Positions 1 through 7,357 of a stretch of 64,000 bases of DNA are shown in pieces. Numbering within the stretch: position 1 is the stretch's first letter; every line of letters begins with the position of its first letter. A program made the translations under genes and the position numbers. The notes beneath the pieces are model-generated. The model was not told the DNA's origin and did no database searches. It was given only the letters and a program-made list of their open reading frames with translations. The DNA comes from Bradyrhizobium hereditatis (lineage in GTDB: Bacteria > Pseudomonadota > Alphaproteobacteria > Rhizobiales > Xanthobacteraceae), in contig NZ_JAGKJK010000003.1 in assembly GCF_020329435.1 (NCBI RefSeq), forward strand, positions 248,001 to 312,000, given 5' to 3'.

Positions 1-2
1 AG

Positions 3-107
3 CTCGAGCGTGTCAGCAAACAAGCTCAGGCCAACAGCATCGTGATGCGCAGAATTACGACCGAGCTCTCGTCCGAAAAGAAGGTTGCCGACGAGCGCGT
101 TAGTTAG
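3..107 (+). CDS. 3' end of an upstream gene, probably T3SS operon (partial)
   Basis: An open frame runs in from the left edge and stops at TAG 105-107, giving the last 34 residues of a protein. The tail is hydrophilic and charged (it ends KKVADERVS) and has no motif I recognise. It lies upstream of the sctD-like gene in the same direction, so it is probably the preceding T3SS operon gene (in rhizobia often rhcC2), but that identity is only inferred from gene order. About 120 bases without coding signal separate it from the next start. Confidence 0.45.
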   Translation, partial: LERVSKQAQANSIVMRRITTELSSEKKVADERVS

Positions 108-229
108 CGCGCTGCAAGAGGGGCGCACGGCCGCTCTTTTCGCGTGCTGGCTGCTCTCTACAGCCTGACGAATTCGGAACCAGCCGTACGGCAATGCCGT
201 ACGGCTTCTCGTTGCTCAGGAGACTCTCC

Positions 230-1117
230 GTGAATGAACCGGCCTCCGTTCATTTCGAAGTGCTATCAGGGCTCTATTCTGGGGTGACCGGTGAAGCGCC
301 CGTCGGAACGAGCCTTATCGGAAGTGGCCTCGATGCCGATATAGTCTTCGTCGAACAGGGGCTCGAGCCCAATCACTTCCGGCTCACGCCCATGCTCGAT
401 TCGATGGAGATCGAAGCCCTAGCAGCCGGAGTCAGCATAGAAGGAAGCGGAGATATTGGCGTAGGCGAGCGGGTTGTTGTTTCTCTTCCTGCCGTCGTTC
501 ATGCGGGCACGATGTCCATTCGCTGCACGCAGGATTCGGCGCAAGCATCAACCGGCCTGTCGCGTGTCTCGATAATAGCAGCCGCCTTGGTCTTGCTGAG
601 CTCCGTCGGGATCGCCACTCTTGCAATCAGCTTCCTCTTTGACGGCAGTGCCGGTGCACTGAGCCCCGATGCGCCCCTTGTTGCCGCACTTCCACCCAAG
701 CTGACGCTCAATGGTCCTGATGATCGCCCTCTCCATGCGGCCGCCGAACAACTGCAAGAGGAGGTTAACAAAGCGGGACTTCTCAACATCAAAATCGGTC
801 CTGGGCCAGGCGTGGTCAGCGCCGAGGGCACAGTGACACCTGCGACAGTCAGTAAATGGCAGGAGGTTCAGCAATGGTTCGATCAGCACACAAACGGGTC
901 GCTGACACTCGTAAATGGGGTGACCGTGAAGGAGGATAAGCCGCCCTCCTCAATTGCTGTCCAGGCGGTGTGGCGCGGAGCCCACCCTTATCTTCTTATT
1001 GGTGGGCAAAAGTACTTCGTGGGCGCGCTGTTGAACGATGGATGGACGGTTGATCGAATCGAAGCGGGACGCGTACTGCTCAGCCGGAATGGACGGCTTG
1101 CTGCTCTCCCCTATTAG
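230..1117 (+). CDS. y4yQ: T3SS inner-membrane ring protein SctD/Y4yQ-like
   Basis: Predicted single-pass inner-membrane protein of the type III secretion basal body (SctD family, called Y4yQ in rhizobia), 295 aa from GTG 230. I prefer GTG 230 over ATG 194 because GGAG at 219-222 is correctly spaced before it. The N-terminal ~95 residues resemble the degenerate FHA-like cytoplasmic domain of SctD. One hydrophobic segment (about residues 113-137) follows, then a periplasmic region with a ring-building/BON-like stretch (about 160-235). It is immediately upstream of the two small genes and rhcV, the order seen in rhizobial T3SS loci. Family assignment rests on architecture and context; the sequence itself is fast evolving. 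Confidence 0.75.
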   Translation: MNEPASVHFEVLSGLYSGVTGEAPVGTSLIGSGLDADIVFVEQGLEPNHFRLTPMLDSMEIEALAAGVSIEGSGDIGVGERVVVSLPAVVHAGTMSIRCTQDSAQASTGLSRVSIIAAALVLLSSVGIATLAISFLFDGSAGALSPDAPLVAALPPKLTLNGPDDRPLHAAAEQLQEEVNKAGLLNIKIGPGPGVVSAEGTVTPATVSKWQEVQQWFDQHTNGSLTLVNGVTVKEDKPPSSIAVQAVWRGAHPYLLIGGQKYFVGALLNDGWTVDRIEAGRVLLSRNGRLAALPY

Positions 1118-1146
1118 AGCTCCACCGCCGAGGAAAGGAGATCGTC

Positions 1147-1671
1147 ATGACCAAGTTGCCCCAGCATCCTGTCGGACTTGGCACCTCTTCGCAAAGGCTC
1201 AATACCCACGACCATGAGCCAGCGAACAAACCGGCCGTCCTTCAAGTCCATAATTTAGAGATCCATGGCGCCGATGGCGATGGCGAGAAGAGGCACGGGT
1301 CGGTTTGGCCGGATACCGAGGCGCCGGATCTGCCAATCGAGGCCGCGCTTGACGTCAACGATATCGATGCCGTCTCGCGTGTCAGTCTCAACGACAGGCG
1401 CGTACGGATAGCTGAGCTCGATCCCCGTGCAGCACTCGCTTCACTTTATGGCCGCAATCTCGCAACTGGCCTGCTCTCCTTCGTGACACCACGCCTGCGT
1501 GATCCGGACGTGCTGCGAGCAGAGAAGCATAGTGTTCTTCTGGAGCGCTTGGCCGATAGGCTACGGGCCGGACCGGAGGATTCGGTGCGTGAAGGGACGG
1601 ACGCCCTGCAGCAGGAGCTCCGCCGGCTCATCCTGCTCCGGCAGAACCAGAACAGCTTGATTGGGAGCTAG
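1147..1671 (+). CDS. small T3SS operon protein, possible SctX (YscX)-like secreted component
   Basis: 174 aa, start ATG 1147 behind a strong AAGGAG at 1134-1139. The first ~75 residues are polar, Asp/Glu/His-rich and look disordered. The last ~90 residues are helical, with LASLYG, LLSFVTP and an Arg/Leu-rich tail ending LILLRQNQNSLIGS. In Yersinia, yscX and yscY sit directly upstream of yscV. This gene and its TPR-like neighbour occupy exactly those slots before rhcV, and the C-terminal half has a similar pattern (LxxLY, then a FxxP segment, then an amphipathic C-terminal helix). The X-like assignment is therefore inference from position and pattern. Its stop lies one base before the next ATG, so the two are probably translationally coupled. 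Confidence 0.55.
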   Translation: MTKLPQHPVGLGTSSQRLNTHDHEPANKPAVLQVHNLEIHGADGDGEKRHGSVWPDTEAPDLPIEAALDVNDIDAVSRVSLNDRRVRIAELDPRAALASLYGRNLATGLLSFVTPRLRDPDVLRAEKHSVLLERLADRLRAGPEDSVREGTDALQQELRRLILLRQNQNSLIGS

Positions 1672-1672
1672 C

Positions 1673-2101
1673 ATGATCGACTCGGGCGGAGCGCAGTTCG
1701 CCAGTCCACCGCCGCCGGCCGATGCTTCCAAAACCGGCGATGTCTTGCCAATCTCGGGGCAGGAGCGCGATTTGGTCTGCGCAATATCCTTCGTCCACCT
1801 TGCGTGTGGACAGAGCGCACGAGCTCTCGCTCTGTTGCGGCTCATTGCCCATGACTACTCGCAGGACGTCGACCTGCTTCGCATTCTTACCTATGCTCTC
1901 ATCTCAGAGGGTTTTGGCGATGAAGCACTTGCGGTGCTTGATAGACTAGACACGCTTGACGACGAGCCCTCCTCGCGTCTGCCTTTGACGCTTCTTCGCA
2001 GTCACGCGCTACGACGGGCCGGCCGTATGGACGAGGCGCGGGCAGTCTTCCAAGACTATGTGTCCTTGCGTGGCAGGACAGCCCCAACGCAACAACAATA
2101 A
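1673..2101 (+). CDS. small TPR-like T3SS protein, possible SctY (YscY)-like chaperone
   Basis: 142 aa from ATG 1673, directly after the stop of the preceding gene (TAG 1669-1671), with GGGAG at 1663-1667 as a likely ribosome site. After a Pro/Ser-rich N-terminus there are about two and a half TPR-like helix pairs (VCAISFVHLACGQSARAL; LLRILTYALISEGFGDEAL; LPLTLLRSHALRRAGRMDEAR). Small TPR chaperones of this kind (YscY, SycD, SscB types) bind other T3SS components. The position between an X-like gene and rhcV suggests a YscY-type role in assembling the export gate. No signal peptide or membrane segment. Function inferred. Confidence 0.6.
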   Translation: MIDSGGAQFASPPPPADASKTGDVLPISGQERDLVCAISFVHLACGQSARALALLRLIAHDYSQDVDLLRILTYALISEGFGDEALAVLDRLDTLDDEPSSRLPLTLLRSHALRRAGRMDEARAVFQDYVSLRGRTAPTQQQ

Positions 2102-2112
2102 GAAGGCTCTCC

Positions 2113-4230
2113 ATGCCACACCTTCTTCGTAAGCTTATCGTGCGCGCGCCATTCCACCCGGATTTCATGGTCGCGTTCATGCTGCTTCTGGCAATCGGAA
2201 TGATGATCATGCCGATGCCGATCGTCGTGGTCGACATGCTGATCGGCTTCAATCTGGGCTTTGCCGTATTGCTGCTGATGGTTGCTCTGTATCTCAGTAC
2301 GCCACTTGATTTCTCGTCCTTGCCCGGCGTCATCCTGATCTCTACCGTCTTTCGTCTGGCGCTGACCATCGCGACAACGCGGCTGATTCTTGCTGAGGGA
2401 GACGCCGGCAGCATCATTCACACGTTCGGTGAGTTCGTAATATCAGGAAACATCGCGGTCGGCATTGTTATATTTCTGATCGTGACCATGGTGCAGTTCA
2501 TGGTTCTCGCGAAGGGAGCCGAGCGCGTTGCTGAAGTCTCAGCACGATTCACGCTCGACGCTCTGCCAGGCAAGCAGATGGCTATCGACGCGGAGCTACG
2601 CAACGGTCATATCGATCAGCACGAGGCACGCAGCCGGCGAGCTTCATTGGAGCGAGAAAGCCAACTTCACGGTGCAATGGATGGCGCCATGAAGTTCGTG
2701 AAAGGGGATGCCATTGCCGGCCTCATAGTCATCTGCATCAACATGCTGGGAGGAATCAGCATCGGACTGCTCTCCAAGGGCATGTCCATCGATGAGGCGT
2801 TACATCAATATACGCTGCTCACCATCGGCGATGCGTTGATTTCTCAGATTCCGGCGCTCCTGCTGTCGGTTACGGCCGCAACCATCGTCACACGTGTAAA
2901 TGGTCCTTCCAAGCTCAAGCTTGGTGCCGATATCATCAACCAACTCACGGCCAGTACCCAGGCATTGCGGCTAGCGGCCGGCGTTTTACTGCTCATGGGG
3001 CTGATACCTGGTTTCCCCTTGCCCCCGTTTCTCATGCTGGCCGCACTTTTTGCCGGGGCAAGCTATGTCAAAGGCGGTGTTAAGAGCGCGAACACGGGCT
3101 CCAAGACGGGCGCCAACGTTAGTGCTCCGACCTCAACACCAGCGCAGGCTCAACGGCAAACCATACCTGCGGAGGCGCTTCCGGTCGCGGTTTTCTTTGC
3201 ACCTAACCTAGTAAACGCGATTGATAGAGAGGAAGTTGAGCAGCACATCGCTCGCATTTCGGCGCTGGTATCAGCCGATCTTGGCATCACGATTCCGCGC
3301 ATTCCAGTCCAGGTCGATCAACGTTTGGCCCAATCCGAGTTCAGGCTGGATGTGGAAGGGGTACCGGTTGAACGGGATCGGGTCGATCCGACGCAGCTCG
3401 CGCTCACCGATGACCGGGCGAACATTGAATTGAGTGGCATCCCGTATCGGCAAGATCCAGACACCGACCGGATCTGGATCGAACAGAGCCATGCACCAGC
3501 TCTCAAAGCGGCCGGGATCGGACATCACTGTCCGAGCGAAATCATCGCCCTGCGCGTCAGTTCCGTACTGACGCGATATGCGCAGCGATTGGTAGGCATT
3601 CAAGAGACGCGACAATTGCTTGCCCGGATGGAGCAGGAATATGCCGACCTGGTGAAGGAAGTGCTACGCACGACTCCAGTTCCCCGGATCGCCGATGTCC
3701 TGCGTCGCCTGCTCGACGAAGGCATCCCGATTCGTAACACCCGGCTGGTCTTGGAAGCGTTCGCCGAATGGAGCGAACGCGAGCAGAACGCAGTCCTGCT
3801 CACCGAATATGTTCGCTCCGGCCTAAGGCGGCAAATCTGCTTTCGCCATGCCAACGCTCACCGTGTCCTGCCCGCCTTTATCGTAGAACGTGAAACTGAG
3901 GATGTAATTCGCAGTGCGGTTCGAGAGACTACCGTCGGGCCGTACCTCGCGCTGGAGGACCGGCATAGCGAGATGTTGCTGTCGCAACTGCGCCAGATTC
4001 ATTCAGGCGTGCCAGCAGGTCAGAGCCAGCCCGTCATCCTGAGTTCGCTGGATATCCGACGCTTCGTCCGCGGCTTTCTCACCCGCAACGGGATCGATCT
4101 TCCTGTTCTGTCTTATCAGGATCTCGCCTCCGATTTCACGGTCCAGCCGGTGGGGTCGCTCAAGCTTACAGGTCCCAAGGAAAAAGCTCCGACAGGAGAA
4201 CAACGCAACCTGCTTGCCACAAATGGCTAA
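2113..4230 (+). CDS. rhcV: T3SS export-gate protein RhcV (SctV/FHIPEP family)
   Basis: 705 aa, ATG 2113 with AGAAGG at 2101-2106. It forms the inner-membrane export gate of the type III secretion machine. The first ~320 residues hold the expected multiple membrane segments (e.g. FMVAFMLLLAIGMMIMPMPI, the FAVLLLMVALYL region, AGVLLLMGLIPGFPLPPFLM). The conserved FHIPEP-family loop is present (RFTLDALPGKQMAIDAEL, then GAMKFVKGDAIAGL). Residues ~350-705 form the soluble cytoplasmic domain that makes the nonameric ring and docks chaperone-effector complexes. Length is normal for the family and the frame is uninterrupted. It lies downstream of the sctD- and X/Y-like genes and just before y4yS, so it is part of the same operon. 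Confidence 0.97.
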   Translation: MPHLLRKLIVRAPFHPDFMVAFMLLLAIGMMIMPMPIVVVDMLIGFNLGFAVLLLMVALYLSTPLDFSSLPGVILISTVFRLALTIATTRLILAEGDAGSIIHTFGEFVISGNIAVGIVIFLIVTMVQFMVLAKGAERVAEVSARFTLDALPGKQMAIDAELRNGHIDQHEARSRRASLERESQLHGAMDGAMKFVKGDAIAGLIVICINMLGGISIGLLSKGMSIDEALHQYTLLTIGDALISQIPALLLSVTAATIVTRVNGPSKLKLGADIINQLTASTQALRLAAGVLLLMGLIPGFPLPPFLMLAALFAGASYVKGGVKSANTGSKTGANVSAPTSTPAQAQRQTIPAEALPVAVFFAPNLVNAIDREEVEQHIARISALVSADLGITIPRIPVQVDQRLAQSEFRLDVEGVPVERDRVDPTQLALTDDRANIELSGIPYRQDPDTDRIWIEQSHAPALKAAGIGHHCPSEIIALRVSSVLTRYAQRLVGIQETRQLLARMEQEYADLVKEVLRTTPVPRIADVLRRLLDEGIPIRNTRLVLEAFAEWSEREQNAVLLTEYVRSGLRRQICFRHANAHRVLPAFIVERETEDVIRSAVRETTVGPYLALEDRHSEMLLSQLRQIHSGVPAGQSQPVILSSLDIRRFVRGFLTRNGIDLPVLSYQDLASDFTVQPVGSLKLTGPKEKAPTGEQRNLLATNG

Positions 4231-4263
4231 CAGAGCACAGCAGTCGGTCGTGAGATAAATGGC

Positions 4264-4854
4264 ATGAATTCACCTACAACAACATTCGCTGCACGATTGT
4301 ATGCATTCCATCCGCCCTCGGGCTTAACTCTCCTCGCTTTATTCGCCACTCTTGTGCTTGGTGGCTGCGCCAGCTTGGACCCCCACGCTACCTCCGTTCA
4401 AGAGACGCCGCGGCCAGAGTTGCTGGGCGCCAAGGACATCGATCCTGCTATGCGCGAGCGCATTGCACATGCCCTCCTCCGAGTTTCCAACGAGGAAAGT
4501 TTGCGCGAGGCTCTGAAGCAAAAGCCAGACAATGTCGATGCGGCAATCTCGCTTACGCAGGCCCTTCTGGCACAGAAACGCGCAAGCGAAGCACTTGAGG
4601 TAGCCGACAAGATCTTGCTTACAGTTCCTGGTGATTTGCGTGCCATGAACGCAAAAGGGGTGGTCCTCGACGCCGAGGGGCGTCATGATGAGGCGCAAGC
4701 GCTATATCGCAAGGCTCTCGCAGCGGCCCCAGGCAATCAGATGTTGCGCAACAATCTCGGCCTATCGCTCGCACTCGCTGGAAATGCCGATACCGAACAT
4801 GCCAGCCTACAACCGCTTTCGCACGAGCCGCGTGCGCTAGCGCGTTCGCCATAG
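4264..4854 (+). CDS. y4yS: TPR lipoprotein Y4yS-like, end of T3SS operon
   Basis: 196 aa. A long N-terminal region with a hydrophobic stretch (LTLLALFATLVLGG) ends in a lipobox LGGC with Cys at residue 35, so the mature protein is predicted to be a lipoprotein. Residues ~75-165 hold TPR units (NVDAAISLTQALLAQKRASEAL; AMNAKGVVLDAEGRHDEAQALYRKAL; NQMLRNNLGLSLALAGN). In rhizobia the gene after rhcV is y4yS, a TPR protein, which matches. Lipoproteins of this kind can act as pilotins or pilot-like factors for the secretin; that role is inferred. The gene sits 33 bp after rhcV and closes the operon. Confidence 0.75.
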   Translation: MNSPTTTFAARLYAFHPPSGLTLLALFATLVLGGCASLDPHATSVQETPRPELLGAKDIDPAMRERIAHALLRVSNEESLREALKQKPDNVDAAISLTQALLAQKRASEALEVADKILLTVPGDLRAMNAKGVVLDAEGRHDEAQALYRKALAAAPGNQMLRNNLGLSLALAGNADTEHASLQPLSHEPRALARSP

Positions 4855-4897
4855 CGTGGCCTCGGCGTAGAACGCGGGATCTTACACTAGCGCCTGC

Positions 4898-4929
4898 GCG
4901 TCAGCTCGTCGTCAGCTAGGCTGACTATC
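4898..4929 (+). promoter_or_regulatory. tts box (TtsI binding site) upstream of nopP-like gene A
   Basis: GTCAGCTCGTCGTCAGCT followed by AGGCTGAC matches the tts-box pattern GTCAGCTTnTCGnnAGCT. It lies about 70 bp before the start at 4998. An almost identical extended promoter lies at 25538-25569. Confidence 0.85.
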
Positions 4930-4997
4930 ACCTTCGCGATGCCCAACGAGCCTGAACTCAGTACGAGAACACTTCACCGATAGGAAACCCAATCACC

Positions 4998-5858
4998 ATG
5001 TATGGCCGAATCAATAGCTACCCCGGCGCTTCCGACGCTGATGAAATTAGACAATCCGCCACCAACCACGCGCAATCTGATGCAGACAGCCAACGCTTTG
5101 CGGACATGTTTGCTGGGATGCACATAGCGGCGCCTAGGGCTAGCTCGTCGGAAGCAACACCCTCGTACTCGCTCGTTCGCCGACCTCCTGTGGTGGAGCT
5201 CAAAAGTTCTGAATTCGAACAAAATGTGAAGGACTTTTATGGCGATGAAATCGAGGATATCGCCGCGAAATCATGGATATACTCGCTTCCCGTATCCTCG
5301 AAGGCCGCACGCACAGCACAAGTTGCCCATGACCACGGCACGAAACCTGGCTCGGAAAACGCACGCTATTTCAGCTATCAGTTAGGCAACAAGAGTGTTG
5401 GACTTCTCCGAACGGAAGGCGGAGCTAGCATGAGTGATGTGTTCAAAGACGAAAAGGCACGCGCGCGCTGGCGGGAACAGTTTCCCGGACGGACCGAACT
5501 CACATCCACTGTAGATTTTCGGGTTACTCATCCCCTCGTGGAGAACGCAGGCGACATTCTGTTGGAACATCAGCTTCGGCTCGACGGCGAACGGCCTTTG
5601 CTCCTCTCTCATGCTGTCAATGACGAAGCGAAGGCTCGCGCACGGGCGTTGGGTTTTGTTGAGGTGAGTGACTCGATGATGGTGCTTGACCCTACCAAGC
5701 ATCCTAACAAGTGGACGAAGAATGATGACGGTGAATGGCAGCGGAAAAACAAGCCTCCATTGTATCTTAAAGCTACTGACATTAGCGGCAGTGATACCAG
5801 AGGGGCCCAGCGCGCTCGAAATATCACGCCGGATTGGGACGACGATGACTTCATGTAG
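4998..5858 (+). CDS. nopP: NopP-family type III effector (copy A)
   Basis: 286 aa, ATG 4998, starting MYGRINSYPG as in the other two copies here. NopP proteins are rhizobial effectors secreted by the T3SS; in soybean symbionts NopP variants determine compatibility with Rj2 genotypes (established for the family). The N-terminus is Ser/Asp-rich (secretion signal region). Conserved blocks are SYSLVRRPPVV near residue 57, NARYFSYQLG near 121, LLRTEGG near 136, FPGRTE near 162, THPLVENAGDILLEHQLRLDGERP near 177-200, and an acidic C-terminus ending DDDDFM. No signal peptide or membrane segment. A tts box lies ~70 bp upstream. Copies B and C at 23977-24852 and 25636-26499 align along their whole length, so this is a three-member family in the window. 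Confidence 0.88.
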   Translation: MYGRINSYPGASDADEIRQSATNHAQSDADSQRFADMFAGMHIAAPRASSSEATPSYSLVRRPPVVELKSSEFEQNVKDFYGDEIEDIAAKSWIYSLPVSSKAARTAQVAHDHGTKPGSENARYFSYQLGNKSVGLLRTEGGASMSDVFKDEKARARWREQFPGRTELTSTVDFRVTHPLVENAGDILLEHQLRLDGERPLLLSHAVNDEAKARARALGFVEVSDSMMVLDPTKHPNKWTKNDDGEWQRKNKPPLYLKATDISGSDTRGAQRARNITPDWDDDDFM

Positions 5859-6145
5859 ACTGGTCCGAAGAAGATAGATCACGCGAAACGAGACCGGATT
5901 GCCAGTGGGTCACAATACCCGTTTTATGGTAATGTCTCGCCATGCATACTTCCGGTTACTCGAGAGGACCCATCGCCTACACGGCCCTCACCCGCGCTAG
6001 GCGTTGGTTTTGCTGGTTGGACAAAAGAGCGCGCCGGCTATTCTCATCGAGAGCCGGCAAATCGAGCGGCTATGGTCCAGCTTGCGAAATCCTCTCGGGG
6101 CAGCTCACCATAGGTTCGGTGAGTGCCCGCTCGCCGATGCGCCCA
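5859..6145. other. non-coding stretch after nopP A
   Basis: No convincing gene. Short open frames here have no family features. The sequence may be remnant insertion-element DNA, since recognisable IS256 and IS630 debris begins directly to the right. Confidence 0.4.
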
Positions 6146-6259
6146 GAGGGTGTCAGAAAGGACATCCGAGCAGGTTCTGTGAGTCTGCCTTATCGAGGAG
6201 ACTCACATGACGACCGAGACGACGATTACAGCCTGAACTATTGGACAACTGCTTGCTAG
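6146..6259 (+). mobile_element. degenerate 5' end of an IS256-family element (copy 1)
   Basis: This ~114 bp block starts GAGGGTGTCAGAAAGGA, resembling IS256-family terminal DNA, and continues into an ATG whose first codons read MTTETTITA before a frameshift. It matches 14711-14824 closely; the second copy runs on into clear IS256-family transposase sequence (ANYEKPKDLTG...), which identifies both. Here the similarity ends at 6259, where unrelated DNA begins. It is a decayed terminal fragment only. Confidence 0.6.
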
Positions 6260-6379
6260 GTGGCAGTGGACCTTGAGGACCATGGCGTATCTCACGTCCG
6301 GCTCGTCCGAGCCGAGTCGAACAGGCGTTTCCACACGTCCGCCTTCACCCAATCGCGGAAACGTGTACACGCTACTCCA

Positions 6380-7170
6380 GTGGCCGAAAGCGCGCGGCAG
6401 CGCGCGCGAAGGACGCCCGGGCGCGCGATCCATGACACCGCCTCGACAAACATCCGTTATCCTTGCCGCTCCGTCCGAGATCGCTCGGTTTGCCGAGACG
6501 CAGCGGTTCCATCTTCGTCAATTGGACGTCGATCTCGTTCCATCCGAAGCTTGGATCACAACCGAGCCCCGATGAGAATCCTAAAATCCCAACAGGCCCT
6601 AGCGCCTGGATTTGGGACTTTTCATCCACACGGCGCCGAGACGTAAAGGTTCACGAGCGTCGCTCACTTTGGCCACGAAGTTCGGATCGGTCGAGAGCTT
6701 GAACGTCTCCAGCCGGTGCGGCTGGAGTCCGAAGGCTCGCCAGATGCCTTGCGCCGTCGACACCGAAGGGTCGTTGGCGTTCGCCATGTCGCGCGAACTC
6801 CAATGGGAGGCGTCCTTCGGGGGCATTTCTCCAGCGTCCGCACGACCACCGCTTCGATCTGAGAATCGTCAATCGTGCGCGGCGCCCCAGAAAGCGGCTC
6901 GTCGTGCGGCCCGGCCACGCGCCGCTTCACAAAACGACGCTGCCATTTGCCTACGGTCTGCGTGTGCAGGTGGCCGCCACTTCCTAGTTCTGACCGCCCT
7001 CCGCGCAGGTCAGCACGATCCGGGCTCTCAGAGCCAGCGCTAGCACGTTCTATCGCTGCATTGTCAGCGACTTCATTTCGGCACGCTCGTCATCGCTTTG
7101 TATCAAGGGCGCAAGTGGCTGGACCGCGATCAGACGTCCGTCGCTGTTGCCAGCGCTCTTTCGCACAGCG
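6380..7170 (-). pseudogene. IS630-family transposase remnant
   Basis: On the minus strand, frames that must be joined by several frameshifts read like an IS630 transposase in the right order. From right to left they are PLAPLIQSDDERAEMKSLTMQRN, ALRARIVLTCAEGGQN, KRRVAGPHDEPLSGAPRTIDDSQIEAVVVRTLEKCP, ASHWSSRDMANANDPSVSTAQGIWRAFGLQPHRLETFKLSTDPNF in overlapping pieces, and finally DEKSQIQAL. The catalytic domain breaks off after DEKSQIQAL. Multiple frameshifts and loss of the C-terminus make it non-functional. It separates nopP A from the tts box of the next effector. Confidence 0.75.
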
Positions 7171-7283
7171 ACACGAAGCTACGATTGCGAACTTATGGTT
7201 CGGGAGACTAGCAACCCGCATCTTCCATGGACTTGGACGCCTGGGTGATTCGGACTTTTTTTGTACACCCGGGAGAATGCCCT

Positions 7284-7314
7284 CCGTCAGCTAATTGTCA
7301 GCCAGGCCCTCTAC
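7284..7314 (+). promoter_or_regulatory. tts box upstream of the 757-aa effector candidate
   Basis: CCGTCAGCTAATTGTCAGCC followed by AGGCCC fits the tts-box pattern and lies 44 bp before the ATG at 7358. It is the main reason to regard that gene as part of the TtsI regulon. Confidence 0.8.
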
Positions 7315-7357
7315 CTAGATAGCCTGCGCATTCTCGCCTGTATCGGAGGTTGGAAAT

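Noticed and set aside
1175..1195. TGGCACCTCTTCGC, considered as a sigma-54 promoter
   Set aside because: It lies inside a coding gene, the -12 element is not TTGC, and there is no upstream NifA site.
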